Shown in pieces: positions 17,052 to 25,728 of a DNA stretch of 64,000 nt. Position 1 is the stretch's first letter. Every line of letters begins with the position of its first letter. Source of the DNA: Candidatus Barnesiella excrementigallinarum. Lineage in GTDB: Bacteria; Bacteroidota; Bacteroidia; Bacteroidales; Barnesiellaceae. The stretch spans positions 57,652-121,651 of the forward strand of contig DXFL01000019.1 of assembly GCA_019114445.1 (NCBI GenBank). The letters are read 5' to 3'. The notes under the pieces were generated by a model. It was not told the DNA's origin, made no database searches, and worked only from the letters and a program-made list of their open reading frames with translations. The position numbers were made by a program, and so were the translations under genes.

Positions 17052-18297
17052 AATCCTGATAAGCTTTCATAAGTGTGCGATACAACATTTCGCCTTGTAT
17101 GTGATACCCGGGTTCGGTACAATGCGTGCGGTCGTAAGCCATAAGGCCGGCTTTTTGCCACTGAGCCGAAGCTCCCTTGCCCCCGGCCACCTCGTACCAG
17201 TCCCAACAAGCCAATCCATGCTCGGCGGCATACGCACGAATCGTCTCCCGCACAAGCGTAACCCGCGTGTTAGGCGTATAATAAACCCGACGGCGTTTTT
17301 TCACCCAACGCGTACGACGACGGGCACATTCGGCCGGTGTAGTAAGCAAGATAGCCACCTGCGGACAATTCTTTCGCAAAGGAGCCAGCACGGCATCGAT
17401 TTGCCCATACAGTTCCTCACGGGTCAATGCCGTAGAAAACGATTCGTTGGTACCGAGCGAAAGAATAATAAGTTGCGGGGCAAGAGCCGCCACCTGCTCG
17501 GAAAAACCGGGAATTGCGGCATAACTACTGTAAAAGGCGCCATTATTGCCGATAGTATGGTAAAGAATCCCGCCCTCGCCCGTTTCGAGGCTTGCCCCAT
17601 AAATAGCCGGTCGATCTTTACCGGGAGTAACCTCACCGGTGAGGTGAATGCTGCATACCGGTTCGTTCCACGAATAGGCGGTAAGGAACGGCAACAACGT
17701 TTTGCCTGTCACCCGACAAGGATCCGAAACAACCACGGGAAAAGAATCGGTAGGCGCATGAAAAAGGAGCACCTCTTTGAAGCCGGCGCAATCGTCGGTC
17801 TTGCTCAACGTCGACACCGTTAAATCTATCTTGTCGTTGCGCGGCACAATAGCGATTCCCCCGATACCCGGAGTATAGTCGCTATATTTCTTTCCTACGC
17901 ACCGGGCAAAATTCCAAACTTCGTCGGCTACAATCGAATAATCTCTCGGCTCGTTGGTCTTCGCCAGCTTCAAAGGGACCACCAATCCACGACCGGCATC
18001 GCCGAACTGCTGTTGCAACGGTCGGCGAACAGCTTCGGTAAGGAATCCAGCCTGCACATGAGAGTCGCCGATATGTACCACCGATACCACCTCGGCCAAC
18101 GAATCGGGGCCCTGCTGCAACCGTCCCAAACATTCGAAAAACAAACTCCAATCGGCATCATTCAGCTCAATCACACTCTTCTCCACCTTCAAGAATGGGG
18201 GAATCGAAACCGTATCGCCCGGCAATTGTGCTCCCAATCGCCCCGCAATCGCAGCGGCAAACCAGCAAAAAAGCAGAACTACTATTCGTCGATTCAT
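17029..18297 (-). CDS. SGNH/GDSL-like exported esterase or acetyltransferase
   Basis: A 422-residue protein with an N-terminal signal sequence (about residues 1-24). VVHIGDSHVQ puts the nucleophile Ser at about 79; LSLGTNES supplies the Asn-type block; DRTHCTEPGYHIQG near the C-terminus carries the Asp-x-x-His pair. This is the complete SGNH set, resembling acyltransferase partners of MBOAT proteins such as PatB or AlgX as much as esterases. It overlaps the MBOAT gene by 23 bp downstream and the other SGNH gene by 4 bp upstream, so translation is probably coupled. Periplasmic. Confidence 0.85.
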   Translation of the reverse strand: MNRRIVVLLFCWFAAAIAGRLGAQLPGDTVSIPPFLKVEKSVIELNDADWSLFFECLGRLQQGPDSLAEVVSVVHIGDSHVQAGFLTEAVRRPLQQQFGDAGRGLVVPLKLAKTNEPRDYSIVADEVWNFARCVGKKYSDYTPGIGGIAIVPRNDKIDLTVSTLSKTDDCAGFKEVLLFHAPTDSFPVVVSDPCRVTGKTLLPFLTAYSWNEPVCSIHLTGEVTPGKDRPAIYGASLETGEGGILYHTIGNNGAFYSSYAAIPGFSEQVAALAPQLIILSLGTNESFSTALTREELYGQIDAVLAPLRKNCPQVAILLTTPAECARRRTRWVKKRRRVYYTPNTRVTLVRETIRAYAAEHGLACWDWYEVAGGKGASAQWQKAGLMAYDRTHCTEPGYHIQGEMLYRTLMKAYQDYVDRMAQ

Positions 18298-19808
18298 AAG
18301 CCTTCTTGATTAACGAGGTACTCCAACGACTTGACAAACTCCTCGGCCAATCGTTTTCCCCCTTTATGGTTGATGTGTGTATAATCCTTATTGGCCTCTT
18401 TCTTCGCCACATAGTCGAGCATTCCGTTCTGCCCGCCCATCGCCTCGAAAGTATCCCAAAAGACCACCCCGGCCGTACGGGCAGCCATTCGTTGCGCCCC
18501 GGAAAGAGCCACAACCGCCTGCATGGTCGTAAAAGAACCGTTCACCTTTCGGCTGCGGTCGCCCACTCCCATGAGTATGATATCGGTATACGGATAGCAG
18601 GTTTGCAAATGACGGATAACCGCCACCATTTTACGGGCATAAGAGTCGTACCGCAAAATTTCGGGGGTCATCACATTCAATCCATATTGCAACACAATGG
18701 CGTCGTAAGAGATTATCCTCTCCATTTGACGGCTACGTTCCTGCGACAGCGACACAAGCGAAAGACCCGAATATCCGCGGGTCGAAATATTATCGACCGC
18801 TACGCCCCGGGTATCGTCGAGCCATACCCCTATGGCCGTAAAACCCGGTACGGCACCCATTCTCACCTGAAAGAGATTGGTATTGCCCTCCACGTCCAAC
18901 GACTGAACCTCGGGCGACCCTTCCACGGCAAAAGTCTGCCATTCGCCCCCGGCAACTTTCAACTGCACCGAACAATCGTTACGAGCCACAAAGACAAACC
19001 GGGAAAGATTCCAACTGTCGGCACGCTCGATTCTCGTTGTTCCACGGAATTGCGACTTCGCCCCCTCCAAAGGGACAAAATATTGCTGGTGCAAAGTCAT
19101 CACTCCCCAATCGACACTTTTGGGAGTAAGAACACTGTGGACCTCCCAGCCACCATCGGACTGTACCACCGAACGGCGGAATCCCGGAAAATCGGAGTGC
19201 ATGGCCATATACCCTACCCCGCAGCCGCCATAACGAGTTTGCAACAGCCGGCGTACATCTTGCGTGAAAATATCGGCTTCGATAAATGAATCGCCCAAAA
19301 AGGCGATACGCACCGGACGTCCCAGCGACTCGCGGTTTTCGATAGCCGAGAGCAGATGCGACAAACCCTCTTCCCCCGGCGAAAAATCTTCAAAGAGAAC
19401 GACATCACCCGCCCTGCGAGGTGGCAAACCGACCGTCGAAGTATCGAGCGGAAGAGCCGCAACCGGGTAAACTCGAACCGAATCGCCCATCGGTTCCTCC
19501 CCAACAGACAACGAATCGGGAACGACAAGAGTATCGGGGGCTACCACATAATCGATAGAATCGATCGCCTCTTCGGAATTGTCTTGCCACTCGGCATCGC
19601 CCGGTAAATCGAGCATGGGTTCGTCTACGCGAATATCCGAAAAAAGATCGACAGGCTTAGTCGCTACCCCGCCCCATTCCAATACCGGCATCTGGGTTAG
19701 GAGATATAGAAATACGACTGCCAATACCAACAGAGCTACCACGTGCCCCTGTTTATATTTCGGAGATCGATCTTCGCTCTTCTTGTTTTTTTGCTTTTTA
19801 TTCTTCAC
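18294..19808 (-). CDS. Membrane-anchored SGNH-like protein
   Basis: A 504-residue protein: a Lys-rich cytoplasmic start, one transmembrane helix (about 22-42), then a periplasmic linker rich in Asp, Glu and Pro to about residue 150. IAFLGDSFIEAD (about 165-176) gives the nucleophile Ser, and DYTHINHKGGKRLAEEF near the end gives the Asp-x-x-His pair. Between the two motifs is a beta-rich insertion of about 150 residues, as in AlgX/PatB-type acetyltransferases with carbohydrate-binding modules. First gene of the SGNH-SGNH-MBOAT operon. Confidence 0.85.
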   Translation of the reverse strand: MKNKKQKNKKSEDRSPKYKQGHVVALLVLAVVFLYLLTQMPVLEWGGVATKPVDLFSDIRVDEPMLDLPGDAEWQDNSEEAIDSIDYVVAPDTLVVPDSLSVGEEPMGDSVRVYPVAALPLDTSTVGLPPRRAGDVVLFEDFSPGEEGLSHLLSAIENRESLGRPVRIAFLGDSFIEADIFTQDVRRLLQTRYGGCGVGYMAMHSDFPGFRRSVVQSDGGWEVHSVLTPKSVDWGVMTLHQQYFVPLEGAKSQFRGTTRIERADSWNLSRFVFVARNDCSVQLKVAGGEWQTFAVEGSPEVQSLDVEGNTNLFQVRMGAVPGFTAIGVWLDDTRGVAVDNISTRGYSGLSLVSLSQERSRQMERIISYDAIVLQYGLNVMTPEILRYDSYARKMVAVIRHLQTCYPYTDIILMGVGDRSRKVNGSFTTMQAVVALSGAQRMAARTAGVVFWDTFEAMGGQNGMLDYVAKKEANKDYTHINHKGGKRLAEEFVKSLEYLVNQEGL

Positions 19809-19987
19809 TTCGACGATTCAAATGAGATTGCAAAAATAGAAAAAGATTTTACATTATAATAGATAAACCGCCTGCCTGTAAAATTCAATATGGGGAATAT
19901 ATCCCATCTACCCCTAAAAAACCCCACAGCGAGAAAAGGCCCACGGCATTTGTTTTTTCAAATTATTTCTTTAATTTAGCGTCTCAA

Positions 19988-21430
19988 ATGCAAACACTTA
20001 CCTTATTACCCGTCGACAACTGGATATATTTTGTCGTTTACACAATATATGCCATCACCATACTGGGTACGATTGTCATCATCATTACAGAGAATCGCAA
20101 TCCGGTAAAAAGTTTGGCGTGGGTACTCGTTTTGACCTTCCTCCCTATTGTAGGGCTCATATTCTACCTGTTCTTCGGGCAAAACTTCAAAGCGAAAAAA
20201 ATGGTGTCGCGACGCGTCAAACGGAAACTACGCAAACGCGACTACCACTCGATCGTCAATATCGACAACCTACCCCTGAGCGAAGAGAGCAAACAGGAGA
20301 TAAGGCTATGCCACAGTTTGTGCAGCGCGCCTTATTATTCGGGTAACAAAGTAAAAATTTATACCACGGGAGCCGAAAAGTTCGAGCAATATTTAAAAGA
20401 CTTGGAAACCGCACAAAGCTACATTCACATACAATACTACATCTTCGAAGACGATAAACTGGGAAACCGGGTGAAAGAGACTTTGCTGAAATGTGCCCGC
20501 AAAGGAATACAAATACGGGTTCTCTACGACGACGTGGGGTGTTGGTCGGTGAAAAAAGCCTTTTTTCAGGAGATGCGCGACGCCGGAATCACAGTGCGCC
20601 CGTTCCTCGAAATATCGTTTCCCCAACTCGCCAGCCGCATAAACTATCGCAACCACCGTAAAATAACCGTCATCGACGGACGGATAGGATACATCGGGGG
20701 CATGAACATCGCCGACCGATATGTCGAAGGGCTGAAATGGGGAACTTGGCGCGATACCCACTTGCGTATCGAAGGTCCTGCGGTACAGGGGCTCCAACTG
20801 CTTTTCGCCGTCGATTGGAGTTACGAATGTAAAGAGATCCTCTCCGACCCGCACTTCTTCCCCCCGGTCGAACACAAGGGAAACAGCGGAATACAAACCG
20901 CTCCGGGAGGTCCCATAGGCGAATGGTCGAACATTGCCATGCTCTTCCTGAAAGCCATCACCAATGCAAAAAAAACGGTATATATACAAACCCCTTATTT
21001 CCTCCCGACCGACAGCCTTATCAAAGCTCTGCAAACCGCTGCGCTGGCCAAAGTGGACGTGCGGTTGATGATACCCGAACGTTCCGACTCAAAAGTGCTA
21101 CGATTTGCCTCGTTCTCCTATATCACCGAGATGTTGCAAGCCGGAGTAAAAGTATATTTCTACCAACCGGGATTGCTCCACGCCAAAACCATTATCATCG
21201 ACGACGAGCTTTGTTCGGTTGGTTCGACCAACTTCGACTTCCGCAGTTTCGAACACAATTTCGAAGCCAACGCATTCATTTACGACCACGAGGTAAACAA
21301 CGAAATGAAACGAATTTTCCTCGAAGACCAACAGCAATGCCGCCGTATCATACAACATTATTGGCGACACCGACCGCTCATTCAAAAAGGGATAGAATCG
21401 ATTATGCGGCTATTGAGCCCCGTGTTATAA
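19988..21430 (+). CDS. cls: Cardiolipin synthase (phospholipase D family)
   Basis: A 480-residue inner-membrane enzyme that condenses phosphatidylglycerol into cardiolipin. Two N-terminal transmembrane helices (about 13-34 and 43-63) are followed by two HKD motifs: NHRKITVIDGRIGYIGGMN (His223) and LHAKTIIIDDELCSVGSTN in the second half. Length and architecture match bacterial Cls. A TTTG box at 19949 and TAATTTAG (one mismatch to the -7 consensus) at 19972 lie 19 bp apart just upstream. It converges on the helicase gene, overlapping its 3' end by 6 bp. Confidence 0.95.
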   Translation: MQTLTLLPVDNWIYFVVYTIYAITILGTIVIIITENRNPVKSLAWVLVLTFLPIVGLIFYLFFGQNFKAKKMVSRRVKRKLRKRDYHSIVNIDNLPLSEESKQEIRLCHSLCSAPYYSGNKVKIYTTGAEKFEQYLKDLETAQSYIHIQYYIFEDDKLGNRVKETLLKCARKGIQIRVLYDDVGCWSVKKAFFQEMRDAGITVRPFLEISFPQLASRINYRNHRKITVIDGRIGYIGGMNIADRYVEGLKWGTWRDTHLRIEGPAVQGLQLLFAVDWSYECKEILSDPHFFPPVEHKGNSGIQTAPGGPIGEWSNIAMLFLKAITNAKKTVYIQTPYFLPTDSLIKALQTAALAKVDVRLMIPERSDSKVLRFASFSYITEMLQAGVKVYFYQPGLLHAKTIIIDDELCSVGSTNFDFRSFEHNFEANAFIYDHEVNNEMKRIFLEDQQQCRRIIQHYWRHRPLIQKGIESIMRLLSPVL

Positions 21431-22846
21431 CGATTTTTCCCGAAAATCCTCAGCGATATTGACCAACCATATTTTTTCGGTAGCCCGGGTAAAAGCGGTA
21501 TAGAGCCAGCGATAAAAATCGAGCGAAAGCGTACCCGGCTGGATATAGCCCATATCGATGTACACGTGTTTCCATTGCCCACCCTGCGCCTTATGGCAAG
21601 TTACTCCATAGGCATATTTCACCTGCAACGCATTGAACCACGGATCGACTTTCAGCCGCTTCATCTTTTCCCGCTTCGTCGTTACATCATAGTAGTCGGC
21701 CAAAACCTGCGAAAAGAGCTGCTCCTGCTGTTCTCGGGTGAGAGAAGGCGAATCGCTCGACAACGTATCCAACAAAATCTTGGCTTCCATTTCGACCTCC
21801 AAATCGGGGAAGTAGAGCAACACATCGGCAAAACGGAAACCATACATATCGGTACGTTTCAATACCCGCACCACCTTTGCCACATCGCCGTTGGCAATAA
21901 AATCAATCTCTTTGTACTCCTTTCCCCAAAAGTAGTTATTCTTGGCTACCAGCAACAAATCGCCCGCCGTGAGTTCCTCCTCGCGATAAAGAATTTGGTT
22001 GCGTATGCCTTGATTGAATATATTGGCCCGCTTGTTGGAACGGGTGATTACAATCGTCTCGTCGAGCCCCACCCGATCGTACGAATCGGAAATCCGCTCA
22101 ACCAAATATTCGCCGCTGAGAGGCTCCACGTCGGGATATCCATTCAATACCAACCGGGGGAGAGGTAACGGAGAGAGTTCCATATTTTGCCTCAACCGGG
22201 TGGCATTATACAGGATGCCCGACTCATTGGCTTGCCGGGCCACCTCGCGCAACTCATATTCCCGAACAGAAACTCCGTAACCTTTCAAAATCGCGGCGTC
22301 GAGGGCAGGGCTATACGCCTGTCCCACCGGAGGCAACTGTGCCGTATCGCCCAATAAAAGAAGCCGGCAATGTTCGCCCGAATAGACATACTCCATCAAA
22401 TCGTCGAGCAACCGCCCCGACCCGTACACCGCCCCATCGCCTGCGGAGTTGGCTATCATCGAAGCCTCGTCGACGATAAAGAGCGTATGTTTCATCAGAT
22501 TCTCACCCACCAAAAAGCCTTCCATATCGGGAGAATAGCTCTTTTGCCGGTATATCCTGCGGTGTATCGTATAGGCAGGGTGCGACGCATATCGGGAGAA
22601 AACCTTTGCCGCCCGCCCCGTAGGAGCCAGCAACACGACCTTGCGCTGCAACTGCGTCAGCACTTTGACCAATGCCCCCACCAACGAGGTCTTTCCGGTA
22701 CCGGCATATCCCCGCAAAAGAAACAGCGTATCGGCCCGCTCATCGAGGACAAAGTCGGCAAGCATTTGCAGCAGCTCCCGCTGCTCCCGATTGGGATCGT
22801 AGGGCAAGCAACTCTCTATCTGTTGAACAAGCAGGTCGGTAATCAT
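21425..22846 (-). CDS. RecD-like AAA/UvrD-type DNA helicase
   Basis: A 473-residue superfamily 1 helicase. Walker A GYAGTGKTSL (46-55), Walker B FIVDEASMI, LLLLGDTAQLPPVG, and near the C-terminus VTCHKAQGGQW and WLYTAFTRATEKIWLVN are the SF1 motifs in the form seen in RecD2/Dda-like proteins. It is much shorter than RecD2 and lacks its N-terminal helix-hairpin-helix extension. The frame extends 38 codons upstream; I chose ATG 22846, which starts MITDLLVQQI and leaves room for the divergent promoter. Likely role in DNA repair or replication. Confidence 0.88.
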   Translation of the reverse strand: MITDLLVQQIESCLPYDPNREQRELLQMLADFVLDERADTLFLLRGYAGTGKTSLVGALVKVLTQLQRKVVLLAPTGRAAKVFSRYASHPAYTIHRRIYRQKSYSPDMEGFLVGENLMKHTLFIVDEASMIANSAGDGAVYGSGRLLDDLMEYVYSGEHCRLLLLGDTAQLPPVGQAYSPALDAAILKGYGVSVREYELREVARQANESGILYNATRLRQNMELSPLPLPRLVLNGYPDVEPLSGEYLVERISDSYDRVGLDETIVITRSNKRANIFNQGIRNQILYREEELTAGDLLLVAKNNYFWGKEYKEIDFIANGDVAKVVRVLKRTDMYGFRFADVLLYFPDLEVEMEAKILLDTLSSDSPSLTREQQEQLFSQVLADYYDVTTKREKMKRLKVDPWFNALQVKYAYGVTCHKAQGGQWKHVYIDMGYIQPGTLSLDFYRWLYTAFTRATEKIWLVNIAEDFREKSL

Positions 22847-22899
22847 AAACGATTCGATAAAGTATATCGCAAAAATAGTGTTTCCCATTTTCTTTTCGT

Positions 22900-22907
22900 A
22901 CATTTGT
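22900..22907 (+). promoter_or_regulatory. Candidate -7 box for the DUF3822 gene
   Basis: TACATTTG fits the consensus and lies about 109 bp before ATG 23016, which argues against the longer frame that begins at 22878. Confidence 0.4.
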
Positions 22908-23015
22908 CTCGTGGAATTTGCGAAACCCGAAGCCTCAACTTCGAGAAAACCTTGCAACAAACCCGAAAAGGAATCACTGCTTTCGCAACTCCAAAACCAT
23001 CATGCGATAGAAAAC

Positions 23016-23828
23016 ATGGAACCGATAGCGGCATTGAACCAACTGCTCAAAGAGAGCCACAAGTACATTCTAACCCTGTACCTCCACGATACGTGCCTGC
23101 ACATTTTGTTGCAACACAAGGAGAACAAAGAGGATGTGCGCATCGAGTGTCTGCCCGTCGGTACCAGCAGAGAGTCGTTGGAAGAGGCGGTTTTCTCACA
23201 ACCCATATTGACACGGGCTTTTGAGAAAGTTTTCTTTATCGCCGATTCGCCCCGGCATATTTTCATTCCCGAATCGTTTGCCTCGACCGAAGACAACTCG
23301 CGCTATTTCGATTTCTGTTTCCCCGACAGCGACGGCACATCGGTTGCCACCGTATTGCCTCAAACCGGAGTGCAAATACTTTTCGATTTGGATACGGAAT
23401 TGCACTCTTTTATACGGCGCACATTCGACCGCCCCACCCTGTTGCACCGGCTGGCTCCGGCGTGCGAATATTTTTTCAAGAAAAGTCGGTTGGGATATAA
23501 TGCCAAAATGTATGCCCACTGGACCGAATCGACTATCGACCTGTTTTGTTACAACCAACAAGGATTCCTGCTCGCCAATACATTCCCCGTCCACCACGTC
23601 AACGACGGTATTTACTATATTCTGAATGCTTGGGAGCGATTGGGATTCGACCCGAAGGACGACGAACTTTCCCTATCGGGCAACCACGAATGGCTGCGAC
23701 AAAATGCAATCCAACCGCTGCGGAAACAGCTATCGTTCATTACCTTAACCAAATTTCCTTCCTATTCACCGGCCGGGAACGAAGACCTTCCGCTCCCGTT
23801 AAGACTTATATCGATATTTTCGCGATAA
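23016..23828 (+). CDS. DUF3822-family protein
   Basis: A 270-residue cytoplasmic protein of the Bacteroidota family DUF3822. Visible features are an N-terminal LKESHKYILTLYLHDTCLHILL strand pair and a central segment with KMYAHWTESTIDLFCYNQQGFLLANTFPV, consistent with the actin-like (ASKHA) fold proposed for relatives. No catalytic motif is obvious. ATG 23016 is chosen because upstream codons show no family character and lie over the promoter. In many relatives this gene directly precedes rsmD; here an AraC-type gene on the opposite strand lies between them. Function unknown. Confidence 0.82.
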   Translation: MEPIAALNQLLKESHKYILTLYLHDTCLHILLQHKENKEDVRIECLPVGTSRESLEEAVFSQPILTRAFEKVFFIADSPRHIFIPESFASTEDNSRYFDFCFPDSDGTSVATVLPQTGVQILFDLDTELHSFIRRTFDRPTLLHRLAPACEYFFKKSRLGYNAKMYAHWTESTIDLFCYNQQGFLLANTFPVHHVNDGIYYILNAWERLGFDPKDDELSLSGNHEWLRQNAIQPLRKQLSFITLTKFPSYSPAGNEDLPLPLRLISIFSR

Positions 23829-23852
23829 CAATAAGGGGGGGGAGAAGTACGA

Positions 23853-24923
23853 TTACTTATTCCCGATAATGGATTTCCGATATTGAGACGGTGTACAATT
23901 ATACTGTTTTTGGAACGACCGGCGAAACGTAGAGACCGAATTAAAACCACTCTGCAAAGCTACCGCCTCGATACTTTCCTCCAAATCGGGAGCTTCGAGT
24001 ATTTCTTTCGCCTTCTCCAACCTGAAAGAATTGATGTAGTCGTAAAAAGTAATTCCCATTTCGTTATTCAAGCAGTTGGACAAATAGCTGCGATTTGTCC
24101 CCATCTCGGCAGCCAAATCGGACAACGAAAGTTTCGGATTCAAAAAAAGTTCTTTCCCCCGAATATACTCTTCGAGTTTACCCGCCATAGAAGAATACCC
24201 ATTTCGCAACGGCTCTGCTTCTTTCAATTCCGCTTCCGGCTCAGGTTCCTGTTCTCCGGCAATCCACTCCTGCCGCAAACTATAATAGAGGACAACCGCC
24301 CACAAGATAGTCGACGAGACATAATAAAACAGATCGCCCAAATGGCTCACATTGGTACAAGTATATAGCCACAACAACAAACACACGGCCAAAATAGCCA
24401 TACTGTTCATCAACCAACGCACATTGATTCGTTCTATATAAGAATAATTATCCCGTACATAGCGGTTATATTTCCTCACTTTCGATACAATAAATATCAC
24501 CACAATAACACTGAGCAAAGCCGTATAGCCGACACTTGCCATATAGATTTCGGACTCGCCGGTAATCGCATAAATGGCCGAGAATAAAACCAAAGGCAAC
24601 TCGAATTGTAAGACCCGTTTCAACGTCACAAAACCGGGATATAGGATCTCCAACAGGAAGAGGGCACAAAACGGGACTGCCCACATATCGATCGACAGCA
24701 ACAGCGTGGAATAATAGATCGAATCGCCAATGGAATCGACATACAGAAAAAGGTCTTTAATATCTTGCAATGCCCACAAGCAAAATAAGAATCCTAGCAC
24801 TCGAAGAGGGCGATTGGCCGCTCGAAAGAAGACCAAATTAATCCCGAAATATATGAAAAATGCCGTCGAAAATCCGTGCGCAAACTTCGAAAGGCTTTCA
24901 ATAAACAAGGAATCTAAAACCAT
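23853..24923 (-). CDS. Membrane-bound AraC-family transcriptional regulator
   Basis: A 356-residue protein with about seven hydrophobic segments in residues 1-225, an acidic linker (EQEPEPEAELKEAEP) and a C-terminal AraC domain. The regulatory helices are LSDLAAEMGTNRSYLSNCLNN (first helix-turn-helix) and SIEAVALQSGFNSVSTFRRSFQKQYNCTPSQYRK (second, with the PxxYR end). Such proteins are thought to sense a membrane or external signal and bind DNA directly; the target is unknown. It has its own strong promoter and is inverted between DUF3822 and rsmD. Confidence 0.88.
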   Translation of the reverse strand: MVLDSLFIESLSKFAHGFSTAFFIYFGINLVFFRAANRPLRVLGFLFCLWALQDIKDLFLYVDSIGDSIYYSTLLLSIDMWAVPFCALFLLEILYPGFVTLKRVLQFELPLVLFSAIYAITGESEIYMASVGYTALLSVIVVIFIVSKVRKYNRYVRDNYSYIERINVRWLMNSMAILAVCLLLWLYTCTNVSHLGDLFYYVSSTILWAVVLYYSLRQEWIAGEQEPEPEAELKEAEPLRNGYSSMAGKLEEYIRGKELFLNPKLSLSDLAAEMGTNRSYLSNCLNNEMGITFYDYINSFRLEKAKEILEAPDLEESIEAVALQSGFNSVSTFRRSFQKQYNCTPSQYRKSIIGNK

Positions 24924-24983
24924 ACCCTCGGCTGGCTATTTTAAGTTATCTTTATTCGTTCTTATTTTTTTCGGAGGTAATGG

Positions 24984-25015
24984 CAAATATAACAAGAAAA
25001 AAAATGCTCGACAAA
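24984..25015 (-). promoter_or_regulatory. Promoter of the AraC-family gene
   Basis: TTTG (25012-25015) and TATATTTG (24984-24991) on the minus strand with a 20-bp spacer, a near-ideal Bacteroidota promoter. Predicted leader about 54 nt. Confidence 0.62.
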
Positions 25016-25055
25016 TTTATTCCCAAGAAACCCATGCAAGCTCTCTTTTTATTTT

Positions 25056-25063
25056 TACCTTTG
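25056..25063 (+). promoter_or_regulatory. Candidate -7 box for rsmD
   Basis: TACCTTTG, 19 bp before the rsmD ATG. No clear upstream TTG box, so a weak or very short-leader promoter. Confidence 0.4.
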
Positions 25064-25081
25064 CTGAAAAGCCATTAAGCT

Positions 25082-25639
25082 ATGCGAATTATCAGCGGGA
25101 AATACGGGCGTCGCCGATTCGACGTTCCCACAAACATCAAGGCTCGACCTACCACCGACTTCGCCCGGGAAAACATTTTCAATGTACTTGAAAACCTCAT
25201 CGACTTCGAGGGTATCGAGGCACTCGACCTATTTGCCGGTACGGGCGCCATCAGTTTCGAATTACTCTCTCGCGAGTGCGCCCGAGTGGTATGCGTGGAG
25301 ATTTATCCTATCCAATACAATTTTATCCGCAAGGTACAACAACAACTCGGCGACAACAATCTCACTCCTGTCAAAGGCGACGTATTCAAGTTCCTGCAAA
25401 GTTGCCGGCAACAATTCGATCTCGTATTTGCCGACCCGCCTTACGACCTGCCCAAACTGGAAACACTACCGCACGAGGTCCTGTCGAGGAATATTCTAAA
25501 ACCGGGCGGGATTTTTGTTCTCGAACACTCCAAAAACAACGACTTTTCGTCACACCCGCTATTCGACCAGCACCGCAATTACGGGAGCGTGAATTTCTCG
25601 ATTTTCCGTATGCCCGAAGCCGAAGGCCCATCGATCTGA
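25082..25639 (+). CDS. rsmD: 16S rRNA (guanine966-N2)-methyltransferase RsmD
   Basis: A 185-residue Rossmann-fold methyltransferase. MRIISGKYGRRR start, the TDFARENIFNVL segment, SAM motif DLFAGTGAISFE (49-60) and catalytic FADPPYD (116-122) are all typical of RsmD, which methylates G966 of 16S rRNA. Length is normal. The end (SIFRMPEAEGPSI) converges on the metallophosphatase gene, with a strong hairpin between them. Confidence 0.94.
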   Translation: MRIISGKYGRRRFDVPTNIKARPTTDFARENIFNVLENLIDFEGIEALDLFAGTGAISFELLSRECARVVCVEIYPIQYNFIRKVQQQLGDNNLTPVKGDVFKFLQSCRQQFDLVFADPPYDLPKLETLPHEVLSRNILKPGGIFVLEHSKNNDFSSHPLFDQHRNYGSVNFSIFRMPEAEGPSI

Positions 25640-25656
25640 GGGAAACATTTACCGCT

Positions 25657-25707
25657 AAAAAAGGGGGCTTTATCCTTTTGCCCGGTCTGTCCAAAGGAAA
25701 AGCCCCC
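25657..25707 (-). terminator. Intrinsic terminator of the metallophosphatase gene
   Basis: GGGGGCTTT-A-TCCTTT pairs with AAAGGAAAAGCCCCC (25663-25707). On the minus strand it is followed by six T residues (25657-25662). It ends the TonB receptor-phosphatase transcript. Confidence 0.8.
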
Positions 25708-25728
25708 GAAAAAAGAGAAAAGGGATTG

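Noticed and set aside
22871..22878. TATTTTTG (minus) as a promoter for the RecD-like helicase
   Set aside because: It fits the -7 box alone; no TTG element about 20 bp upstream, and only 25 bp from the start codon. Left out as too weak.
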